Positions 1-6,034 of a DNA stretch of 8,285 bases are shown one piece after another. Source of the DNA: Patescibacteria group bacterium. Its GTDB lineage: Bacteria > Patescibacteriota > Gracilibacteria > UM-FILTER-43-11. The notes under the pieces are model-generated. The model saw only the letters and a program-made list of their open reading frames with translations, searched no databases and was not told where the DNA came from. Made by a program: the position numbers and the translations under genes. How positions within the stretch are numbered: position 1 is the stretch's first letter; each line of letters begins with the position of its first letter. The stretch lies in the NCBI GenBank assembly GCA_029260955.1, contig JAJDCF010000054.1, positions 1-8,285 on the forward strand. Reading direction: 5' to 3'.

Positions 1-1025
1 TCTCCAAATACAGTGAAAAAATTGTTGAATTGATTGAAAGTAGGACGCTTAAACTACTTCCAGAAAGTCGTAAGGCTGAATTTTTGAACATTGCCAAGGA
101 AGGTTTACATGATGTCAGCTTTAGCCGTCCGCGAGATGTTCTGCCGTGGGGTGTTGACGTTCCAGGTGATGATTCACAGGTCATGTATGTGTGGTGTGAC
201 GCTTTGACCAACTATATTTCGGGTATTGGCTATGCGGATGAAAGTGATCTTTTTAAACGCTACTGGCCTGCCAACGTACATCTAATTGGTAAGGATATTG
301 TGCGTTTTCATGCCGGCATTTGGATTGGTATGTTGCTTTCGGCTGGTATTGAGCTACCTAAATCCATTCTGATTCACGGATTTATAACTCATAACGGCGA
401 TAAAATGAGTAAGACCATAGGAAATGTTGTAGATCCGGTGGCAATGGCGGAAAAGTACGGTACAGATACCCTTCGCTACTATCTGCTTCGCGAGATTCCA
501 ACAGGTCAAGATGGTGACTTTAGCGATAAGCTCTTTGTTGAGCGCTATAACTCTGACTTGGCCAACAACCTAGGCAACCTTGTAAACCGCATTCATACTC
601 TAATTAGCCGGAATGACATCAAGGATTTTGCTTTTGATCAGCATTTTGAGCCATATAAGAAGAAAACGGACGAAACCTGGAAGAAATATGTGGATGATAT
701 GGATAGTTATAACCTTCATGAAGCCATTTTTCATGTGTGGCGGTTGGTTGATTACGCGAATAAAATGATGGAGGAGGAAAAGCCCTGGAGCCTAGTAAAA
801 ACTGACCCGGAGAAGGGGAGTGCTATTTTAAGTAATTTACTCGAGGTTCTTAGGCATATAAGCATTATGATTAGTCCGTTTATACCTGAAACAAGCCAAA
901 TAATCAGAACCCAGCTCGGCCTTCCACCTGAAATCGATAGGGGAGTGGAGGACGGATGGGGAGTGATGAAAGATTGGAAAACGCTAGGGGAGTCGGAGAT
1001 TATTTTCCCTCGAATTGAGGTTTAA
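1..1025 (+). CDS. metG: Methionyl-tRNA synthetase, C-terminal part (5' end cut by window)
   Basis: Charges tRNA-Met with methionine in the cytoplasm. The reading frame is open from base 3 with no start, so about 340 C-terminal residues are present and the N-terminal half of the Rossmann fold, with its HIGH motif, lies upstream. Visible family signatures are the VWCDALTNYI block near bases 190-220, the HLIGKDIVRFHAGIW block near 280-325, and the second ATP-binding signature at 402-416, which reads KMSKT instead of the usual KMSKS. After this comes the all-helical anticodon-binding domain, including the EEEKPWSL segment near 770-795. The protein ends soon after that domain, so the Trbp111-like C-terminal tRNA-binding domain found in many MetRS (for example Bacillus) is absent. 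The stop is TAA. The identification is secure; only the missing N-terminus cannot be judged. Confidence 0.97.
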   Translation, partial: SKYSEKIVELIESRTLKLLPESRKAEFLNIAKEGLHDVSFSRPRDVLPWGVDVPGDDSQVMYVWCDALTNYISGIGYADESDLFKRYWPANVHLIGKDIVRFHAGIWIGMLLSAGIELPKSILIHGFITHNGDKMSKTIGNVVDPVAMAEKYGTDTLRYYLLREIPTGQDGDFSDKLFVERYNSDLANNLGNLVNRIHTLISRNDIKDFAFDQHFEPYKKKTDETWKKYVDDMDSYNLHEAIFHVWRLVDYANKMMEEEKPWSLVKTDPEKGSAILSNLLEVLRHISIMISPFIPETSQIIRTQLGLPPEIDRGVEDGWGVMKDWKTLGESEIIFPRIEV

Positions 1026-1035
1026 TGTGCTTTGG

Positions 1036-1064
1036 GCTACATCTATACTATTGACAGATGTGGC
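1036..1064 (+). terminator. Hairpin after metG, possible weak terminator
   Basis: A 9-bp inverted repeat (GCTACATCT at 1036-1044 and AGATGTGGC at 1056-1064, with one U-G wobble pair) encloses an 11-base loop. It begins 10 bases after the metG stop. The run that follows is ATTTAAT, a poor U-tract, so termination would be partial at best. The loop and the first base of the right arm contain the TTGACA of the upstream sortase promoter candidate, so the hairpin and the promoter share DNA. Confidence 0.35.
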
Positions 1065-1079
1065 ATTTAATGTTACCAT
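1051..1079 (+). promoter_or_regulatory. Upstream sigma-70 promoter candidate (P1) for the sortase genes
   Basis: A consensus -35 box TTGACA at 1051-1056 is followed after exactly 17 bases by TACCAT at 1074-1079, which matches TATAAT at four of six positions. The bases just before it, TGT, fit an extended -10 (TGn). Transcription would start near 1086, giving a leader of about 53 bases before the sortase ATG at 1139. It is weaker in its -10 than the next promoter. Confidence 0.45.
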
Positions 1080-1096
1080 TTATTCCTAACTATTCA

Positions 1097-1125
1097 TTGA
1101 ACAAAAGCCAAAAATTTGGTATAAT
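1097..1125 (+). promoter_or_regulatory. Strong sigma-70 promoter (P2) directly before the sortase gene
   Basis: TTGAAC at 1097-1102 (four of six consensus bases), a 17-base spacer, and a perfect TATAAT at 1120-1125. The expected transcription start is near 1132, only about 7 bases before the ATG at 1139, so the message would be nearly leaderless. The box lies downstream of an in-frame ATG at 1058, which argues that the longer reading is not the real protein. Confidence 0.68.
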
Positions 1126-1138
1126 AGTAAGACTAACT

Positions 1139-1897
1139 ATGAATGGAATTACCGAAGCACAGGCTGTAACATTCGAAAAAGTCACCGCAGGTGACAAAAT
1201 TTGGCAAATGATGCGTTTTTTTGTAGTAACAGGACTGATCTTTACGGTTTCATTTTTTGCAATGAATTATCAGGCTTATAGTGCGATTTTAACTAACGCA
1301 CTGGATGCCAATGCCAATGCTGAGGCAGAAAAGGTTTTGAGCGCTTCTTCAGCCAATATTAGCGCGGACCTGCTTTTGCCTGTAATGGAAGGGGAGAAGG
1401 AGACTCAAAAGAGCTATAATTGGCTCGATTTCCCTGTTGTTCCTACCGATAACCGCCTAGTTATTCCACGGCTCGGTAAGAGCGTACCACTCGTTAATAT
1501 GACCACTGACAACATTGAGGGAGAAGACTGGGCAGAGCTAGAGAAGCAGATTCAAGGTGGTTTGCAAGAAGGTGTTGTGCATTACCCAGGAACTGCTAAA
1601 CCAGGCCAAATTGGCAATGTGTTCATCACAGGGCATAGTTCGTATTATCCCTGGGATCCAGGTCAATTTAAGGACGTATTTGCTGTTTTAGGGCAATTGG
1701 AGGTCGGTGATGAATATTACATCTATTACGACCAGCAAAAGTTTACCTACAAAGTACGTGAAAAGTTCGAGGTAAATCCAGATAACGTAAATGTGCTTCA
1801 GCAACCACATGATGATAAAGTATCTACATTAATGACATGTACGCCTGTTGGAACTACTTTAAGACGACTTATTATAAAGGCTGATGATATCAGTTAA
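1139..1897 (+). CDS. Membrane-anchored sortase family transpeptidase
   Basis: Sortases cut a sorting signal in secreted proteins and join them to cell-surface acceptors. From ATG 1139 the protein has 252 residues: a short cytoplasmic N-terminus, one hydrophobic segment at about residues 24-43 (FFVVTGLIFTVSFFAM), a low-complexity Ala/Asn/Glu linker, then a C-terminal sortase beta-barrel. Catalytic residues are visible: His166 in TGHSSYYPW, Cys234 in TLMTC (the TLxTC signature), and Arg242 or Arg243 in TTLRRLII. The layout resembles class D/E sortases, but I cannot assign a class. An in-frame ATG at 1058 would add 27 residues, but both promoter candidates would start transcripts downstream of it, so 1139 is preferred. 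No clear ribosome binding site precedes it. The next gene overlaps its 3' end. No gene in the window encodes an LPxTG-like substrate. Confidence 0.9.
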   Translation: MNGITEAQAVTFEKVTAGDKIWQMMRFFVVTGLIFTVSFFAMNYQAYSAILTNALDANANAEAEKVLSASSANISADLLLPVMEGEKETQKSYNWLDFPVVPTDNRLVIPRLGKSVPLVNMTTDNIEGEDWAELEKQIQGGLQEGVVHYPGTAKPGQIGNVFITGHSSYYPWDPGQFKDVFAVLGQLEVGDEYYIYYDQQKFTYKVREKFEVNPDNVNVLQQPHDDKVSTLMTCTPVGTTLRRLIIKADDIS

Positions 1898-2201
1898 TTA
1901 CAAAGAAAGGCCAAGGAATTGGACTTATATTGATCTTCGGTTAAGAGTTGAGCAACTACTGCCTACGAGCGTTTTTAATCAATTTGGCGGGCATACACAC
2001 AAGCTAAGTTTTTTGGCTAACCCCGTTAAGCAAAGAGATGTTTTTTTAAGATCTGTGAATATAGGAATTGTTGTGAGTCGGGTCCGAGAACTTATTGCCT
2101 CTGGTAAGAAACCCGCCGATATTGCGGATGAAATTGAGGATGAGTTTGAGGTTGAGCCTAATATGTTTGTATTTATTGAGAGGGATAAGGAACAGACTTA
2201 A
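1884..2201 (+). CDS. Small protein of unknown function, overlapping the sortase gene
   Basis: I do not recognise this 105-residue protein. It starts with ATG inside the last codons of the sortase gene (14-base overlap, different frame) and ends with TAA, so the two are probably translated in a coupled way. AAGG at 1877-1880 resembles a ribosome site but sits only 3 bases from the ATG. There is no signal peptide or membrane segment, so it is likely cytoplasmic. The N-terminal half is basic and aromatic. The C-terminal part has a predicted helix with the pattern VRELIASGKKPADIADEI followed by an acidic stretch (DEIEDEFEVEP, residues 82-92). No catalytic motif is evident. Its position suggests a role linked to the sortase, but that is inference. 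It is probably real, because it fills the space up to the convergent gene boundary without other coding potential. Confidence 0.65.
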   Translation: MISVNYKERPRNWTYIDLRLRVEQLLPTSVFNQFGGHTHKLSFLANPVKQRDVFLRSVNIGIVVSRVRELIASGKKPADIADEIEDEFEVEPNMFVFIERDKEQT

Positions 2202-2235
2202 TCGCTCAAAATAGACGATTTAACAACTATAATAT

Positions 2236-2265
2236 CCGTACAAGATACATTGTACGGGATTCTTT
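2236..2265 (+). terminator. Hairpin between convergent gene groups, likely terminator
   Basis: A perfect 8-bp inverted repeat, CCGTACAA at 2236-2243 and TTGTACGG at 2250-2257, encloses a 6-base loop. On the plus strand it is followed by GATTCTTTAT, a modest U-rich tail. It lies 34 bases after the stop of the unknown 105-residue gene and 44 bases beyond the ftsA stop on the other strand, the place where a shared terminator is expected. On the minus strand the tail (ATATTATAG) is poor, so it probably serves the sortase transcript better. The rest of the 100-base gap shows nothing convincing. Confidence 0.55.
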
Positions 2266-2301
2266 ATCATGCTAAAAAGGACTTCCCTATCATCGGAATT
2301 G

Positions 2302-3576
2302 CTAGACTTTCATGATTCCAATTACTTTTCGTAATGCTTTTTGTGTAACTGTTTCTTCACCAGCGAGTTCGATGCCAATATTAACCAGGCTCATGGGGGT
2401 AATGTCCTGTTGGTCCTTAATTTTCTTGGTTTCGTCGATTACATTGCCGATATCAGACGGTTTCATGAAGCTTGCCTGAGGTGTTCTGGCAAAATGTAGT
2501 TTTTTGTACCATTTAGTCTCGTTCAAGGTCTCTTTGATTTCGCCTAGGTGTGTTCCCCCACCGCACAGCAATATTTTGGATGGCAGAACGTCTAAGTCCT
2601 TAAAGTCGGCCAGTGACAAGATCACACCTTCCAGCCACACTTCGGTGTCGTTTTCGATTATGTCAGTGATGATTTTCTTGGATTTTTGTTCCAGCTTGTC
2701 CGCTGTATAGGCAATTTTGAGTTTTTCGGCTTCCTGGAATGATATATTAAGCTCTACTGCAAGCCGTTTAGTAAAGGTTCTGCCGCCTATAGCAAACATT
2801 TTAGTACCGACCACCGATCCATTCTCGACCACGGCAATATCCGTTGTCCCTCCGCCAATATCGATGAATATGGCAGATACATTTCCGTCCTCAAAATCCA
2901 GGCACCTGGCTACGGCGTATGGCTCAGAAACAATGCTGAGTAGGTCTATATCCAATTCTTCAGCGATATTCTGAAGAGCGCTGAAGTGCACCAGTGGTGC
3001 GAAGGAGTTAAAGATACTCATCTGAACCTTCTTACCCTGAAAACCGAGTGGGTTGGTCACTTTATAGCCATCAATGCGTACGTCCACGATGGCTGTGTTT
3101 ACAAGTTTTATATCAATTTCCGGGTATCCAGTCTCGTCACTCAGTTGTTTGCGTACTTCGGCAAAAGCTCGCCACTGAAGCTTGTGAACAATGTTTCGAA
3201 GTTCGGTCAGGTTGATCTTGGCATCGTGCTCGTCGCGAATGTAATCGATGGTCGAAGTGGCCCCTTTTACAAATTCCCCGGCAATTCCCATCACCATTTG
3301 ATTCGGAGTTAACCCAGATTCCTGACTGGCAATACGAATGGCCTCTTTGCTGTTGTGCACCACACTTGCAATATCGGTCACCACACCATTTTGGATGTCC
3401 CCTAGCCTTTGGCGAATCTTTCCAAAGCCTTTGACGATGGCCCTTTTGCCAATAATCTCGCCGGAGGCACTCTGCTTTTCTTCAATCACAAAAATGACCG
3501 CTTTAACGATCTCTGTTCCAATATCCAGAGCTAGAATCGCGTCGTCCTTTGGTTTTTTCTTCAGAAATTTAAACAT
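2302..3576 (-). CDS. ftsA: Cell division protein FtsA (actin-like ATPase)
   Basis: FtsA tethers FtsZ filaments to the inner face of the membrane and recruits other division proteins. The 424-residue length is typical. Actin-fold ATP signatures are visible: phosphate 1 at residues 15-21 (LALDIGT), phosphate 2 at 239-246 (DIGGGTTD) and the adenosine motif at 335-344 (ILLCGGGTHL). Residues of about 95-190 fit the FtsA-specific SHS2/1C domain, including the NPLGFQG motif at 175-181, which favours FtsA over MreB or DnaK. The last residues (QKALRKVIGIMKV) could form the amphipathic membrane-targeting helix; the lysine-rich start MFKFLKKKPK is a second basic patch. The ATG overlaps the end of the CYTH gene by 8 bases, implying coupled translation. 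No strong ribosome site is seen. It is the last gene of the minus-strand run and stops with TAG. PilM, a related actin-like protein, is the main alternative. Confidence 0.88.
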   Translation of the reverse strand: MFKFLKKKPKDDAILALDIGTEIVKAVIFVIEEKQSASGEIIGKRAIVKGFGKIRQRLGDIQNGVVTDIASVVHNSKEAIRIASQESGLTPNQMVMGIAGEFVKGATSTIDYIRDEHDAKINLTELRNIVHKLQWRAFAEVRKQLSDETGYPEIDIKLVNTAIVDVRIDGYKVTNPLGFQGKKVQMSIFNSFAPLVHFSALQNIAEELDIDLLSIVSEPYAVARCLDFEDGNVSAIFIDIGGGTTDIAVVENGSVVGTKMFAIGGRTFTKRLAVELNISFQEAEKLKIAYTADKLEQKSKKIITDIIENDTEVWLEGVILSLADFKDLDVLPSKILLCGGGTHLGEIKETLNETKWYKKLHFARTPQASFMKPSDIGNVIDETKKIKDQQDITPMSLVNIGIELAGEETVTQKALRKVIGIMKV

Positions 3577-4084
3577 TTTTTAGTAATTCCAGATATCGTT
3601 TTGGCTCGAACTTGGATTGAGAGTAGCCAAGGTCTTTGAAGAGCTGAATCAGCTCCTTTTTTGCCTGCCTAACATCGGCCTTGCCCTTAACCACCCGTTC
3701 GATCTCCAGGTAGTAGCCCAGCGATCTGATTTCGTTGAGCTCAATTAGAAAACCTTTCATTTTATATAACTCTGTCTTTTTGGTCTTCCGTATGTTTGGG
3801 TCCAGTTTTAATCTATTAAGAATTCGTCTCCACGCAACTGGGTTACTCAATTTCCATTCCATTTCGATGTTGGACTCGATTCCCTCAATCACTTCGCGTC
3901 TTTTTAAATCAAAGGAATACTCCCCTCCCCTTTTTCGAATTCGTATGGTGGCCTTCTTAAGCTTTTCGTAGTAGGCATCGTCACTGCGCCTTGTGCCTAG
4001 GTACTCAGCAAGATCAGTAAGCCTCTTTTTAAGCGCTTTATAATCCCCTCTTTTGATGGGGACTTTTGCCTCTACCTCGAACAT
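3569..4084 (-). CDS. CYTH-domain protein (class IV adenylate cyclase / triphosphatase-like)
   Basis: CYTH proteins fold into a tunnel that binds triphosphates; members include class IV adenylate cyclases, thiamine triphosphatases and inorganic triphosphatases. From ATG 4084 the protein has 171 residues and opens with MFEVEAK, which carries the defining ExExK motif (E3, E5, K7). Other expected charged positions follow: R48 and R50 in TIRIRKR, K61-R62, E74 and E76, K102-K103, and the paired acidic strands IELNEI (114-119) and YLEIE (125-129). The C-terminal RYLELL matches the common family ending. A GTG at 4114 would add ten residues and overlap purA; the ATG is preferred because the ExExK strand normally begins these proteins. 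That leaves 10 bases after the purA stop. The actual substrate cannot be told from sequence. It overlaps ftsA by 8 bases at its end. Confidence 0.85.
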   Translation of the reverse strand: MFEVEAKVPIKRGDYKALKKRLTDLAEYLGTRRSDDAYYEKLKKATIRIRKRGGEYSFDLKRREVIEGIESNIEMEWKLSNPVAWRRILNRLKLDPNIRKTKKTELYKMKGFLIELNEIRSLGYYLEIERVVKGKADVRQAKKELIQLFKDLGYSQSKFEPKRYLELLKNV

Positions 4085-4094
4085 AAAAAGGGGT

Positions 4095-5411
4095 TTACCT
4101 ATATATAAGCTCACTTCGATGAACTCCTACACCAATAAAATTGATGGGGACCTCTAAAATTTCTTCCAGCTTGAGGATGTATTTCTTAGCGTTCTCGGGT
4201 AGCTTGTCGAAGTCCTTTATGGCCGAAATATCCTCGGTCCAGCCAGGCATATCGATGTAGTCGACTTCCACGCTTTCAAAGTCCTTTAGCGATGCAGGTA
4301 TAAACTCTATGCTTTCGCCGTTTAGCTTGTAGCCAACGCCGATTTTAATACTCTGAAAGCCTGTCAGTACATCCAATTTGGTAACGTTGATCGAATTGAT
4401 TCCGCTGACGGTAATGGCGTTTTTGACAACGATTGCGTCAAACCATCCGCAACGACGTGGCCTGCCAGTTGTAGCACCGTATTCTGACCCCTGTTCTCTA
4501 AGCATATTGCCTTCTGCGTCGCCAAGCTCAGTTGGGAATGGACCGGCACCAACGCGAGTCGTGTAAGCCTTTGCAATACCTACCACAGACTTCATTTTAC
4601 CTGGTGCAATGCCAAGCCCTGTACATGCTCCACCACTAGTAGTGTTGCTAGAGGTAACGTATGGATAGGTACCTGAGTCGATATCCAAATGAGAACCTTG
4701 CGCTCCTTCGGCCAAAATTGTCTTACCTTCTTTGTGAGCATTATCAAGGTATTCGATGGTGTTAACAATAAGTGGTTCAATCAGTTCAATAGCGTCTTTA
4801 TAAAAGTTGATCTGTTCCTCTATATCAATCTTAATGCCAAAAGCCTTCATCTTTGATTCACAGTTGGCTCGGAACTTCTCAGCAAAACCCTCAAAATCCA
4901 GCAGATCTGCCATTCTGATTCCGCGTCGTCCGATTTTGTCGGTGTAGGCAGGGCCAATCCCTCGCTTTGTTGTTCCGACTTTTTTGTCTCCTTTTCGTTC
5001 TTCCTGAATCTCGTCAATCTTTTTGTGGTAATCAAAAATTATGTGAGCACGATCACTGATGAGTAACTTACTCATAACATCAATCCCCCGCTCCTTTAAG
5101 CCGTGAATTTCATCCAGAAGAGTCTGAATGTGTACCACACAGCCGTTTCCGATAATGCACATCTTTCCTTCGTGCAAAACTCCCGATGGAAGTAGGTGAA
5201 ATACAAACTTCTCGGATTTACCGTCTTTGTTGATGCAAATGGTGTGACCTGCGTTGGCTCCTCCTGCGGCACGGGCAACAATGTCGTATTCCATCGACAT
5301 AATATCGACCAATTTGCCTTTTCCTTCGTCACCCCATTGAGTTCCTGCAATATAAATAACTTGCCCAAGCTTACTTGTAAGTTCTTCGGCATTCTTGATG
5401 GATATCTTCAT
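4095..5411 (-). CDS. purA: Adenylosuccinate synthetase
   Basis: Joins IMP and aspartate using GTP, the first committed step from IMP to AMP. At 438 residues it is of normal size. Signatures: the P-loop GTQWGDEGKGK at 23-33 with the catalytic Asp28, His56 in NAGHT, GTTKRGIGPAY at 146-156, AEGAQGSHLDID at 234-245, GATTGRPRRCGW at 312-323, and TKLDVL at 344-349 for guanine recognition. Relative to E. coli PurA, the N-terminus is about 15 residues longer (MKISIKNAEELTSKL). No other ATG or GTG lies nearer the P-loop, so the ATG at 5411 stands. Near the C-terminus the usual GPDR is replaced by GVHR. The 52-base gap before it is the largest in this gene run and could hold a promoter, but I find no well-spaced pair of boxes. 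Confidence 0.97.
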   Translation of the reverse strand: MKISIKNAEELTSKLGQVIYIAGTQWGDEGKGKLVDIMSMEYDIVARAAGGANAGHTICINKDGKSEKFVFHLLPSGVLHEGKMCIIGNGCVVHIQTLLDEIHGLKERGIDVMSKLLISDRAHIIFDYHKKIDEIQEERKGDKKVGTTKRGIGPAYTDKIGRRGIRMADLLDFEGFAEKFRANCESKMKAFGIKIDIEEQINFYKDAIELIEPLIVNTIEYLDNAHKEGKTILAEGAQGSHLDIDSGTYPYVTSSNTTSGGACTGLGIAPGKMKSVVGIAKAYTTRVGAGPFPTELGDAEGNMLREQGSEYGATTGRPRRCGWFDAIVVKNAITVSGINSINVTKLDVLTGFQSIKIGVGYKLNGESIEFIPASLKDFESVEVDYIDMPGWTEDISAIKDFDKLPENAKKYILKLEEILEVPINFIGVGVHRSELIYR

Positions 5412-5463
5412 GCTTTTTGCGCGTTAAAGGACTAATATAGGCTATCAAATGCCCCAGTCAGAG

Positions 5464-6030
5464 TCAAACTAAATCAAGCTTTTTGAGGTACTTTTTTAGA
5501 AGATCCACGGGCAATCCAACAACATTCCAATATTCACCCTCCATCTTCTTGGTCCATTTCCCACTTCCTTCAATGGTCATGGCGCCAGAACGCCCCTTCC
5601 AATCGCCAGTATCCAGATATTCTTCGAGACTTTTCTCTGAAAAATCGTTAAACCAAATGCGAGTGCGCTCGAAATCAACAAAATTAGCTTCATCGCCGTG
5701 ATGAATGAGTGCTAATCCTGAATAGACATCGCAGTAACTGTCTTGATAATTCTTCAATATTCTTTTGGCGTCGGCGCGATCTTTGGGTTTGATCGCAATC
5801 TTGCCATTACTTAAAACAACAATCGTGTCACAGCCGATAACCCAGTCATTCGGATGCTTTTTTGCTATGAACTCAGCCTTTCGCTTGGCGATAGACTTGG
5901 CAATTGCATGCGGTTTTTTGTATCCAGAATGATGCTCATCGATATGAGCGGGTTTTACTTTAAAACTTAACCCCATTTGGGTGAGGATTTTTTTTCGTTG
6001 CGGACTGGATGAGGCTAAAATGATTTGCAT
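5464..6030 (-). CDS. maf: Maf family nucleotide pyrophosphatase
   Basis: Maf proteins hydrolyse non-canonical or excess nucleoside triphosphates to monophosphates, a house-cleaning role linked to septum inhibition in some bacteria. From ATG 6030 the protein has 188 residues, the usual length, and begins MQIILASSSPQRKKIL with the conserved SSSPxR motif (Arg12). Further signatures are GCDTIV with catalytic Asp68, IKPKD with Lys81, SGLALI near 104-109, and EGEYWNVVGLP at 164-174. The position normally read as IQG is IEG here (Glu154), and the usual KAGAY is RSGAM, so substrate choice may differ from E. coli YhdE. An in-frame ATG at 6102 would add 24 residues unlike any Maf and overlap the upstream gene by 68 bases, so it is not used. 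The start lies 4 bases after the upstream stop. The stop is TGA, followed two codons later by another in-frame TGA. Confidence 0.94.
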   Translation of the reverse strand: MQIILASSSPQRKKILTQMGLSFKVKPAHIDEHHSGYKKPHAIAKSIAKRKAEFIAKKHPNDWVIGCDTIVVLSNGKIAIKPKDRADAKRILKNYQDSYCDVYSGLALIHHGDEANFVDFERTRIWFNDFSEKSLEEYLDTGDWKGRSGAMTIEGSGKWTKKMEGEYWNVVGLPVDLLKKYLKKLDLV

Positions 6031-6034
6031 TCTC

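Noticed and set aside
1058..1138. Longer sortase start at ATG 1058 adding 27 residues
   Set aside because: Both promoter candidates would start transcripts downstream of it, the strong TATAAT lies inside it, and the added residues resemble translated promoter DNA more than a conserved N-terminus.
2082..2160. PqqD-like helix in the unknown 105-residue protein
   Set aside because: The ELIASGKKPADIADEIEDEF stretch resembles PqqD only in its general helix pattern; no peptide-modification genes are nearby and the rest does not fit.
2986..3312. 108-codon open frame on the plus strand inside ftsA
   Set aside because: It lies wholly opposite a clear ftsA coding region, and its translation shows no family features or start signal.
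2302..3576. PilM or MreB instead of FtsA
   Set aside because: There are no pilus genes around it, and the NPLGxxG motif with the SHS2-like insert between phosphate motifs fits FtsA best.
4085..4114. GTG start of the CYTH gene at 4114
   Set aside because: The ATG at 4084 places the ExExK motif at residues 3-7 as is usual in the family, and avoids a 20-base overlap with purA.
5455..5466. Recoded TGA (glycine or tryptophan), as in some candidate phyla
   Set aside because: The maf TGA falls at the normal family length and no conserved Gly or Trp in the window is encoded by TGA, so the standard code fits.
5412..5467. Promoter for purA: TTGACT at 5462-5467 and TATATT at 5434-5439 on the minus strand
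   Set aside because: The spacer is 22 bases, too long for sigma-70, and the correctly spaced hexamer (TAGCCT) matches poorly.
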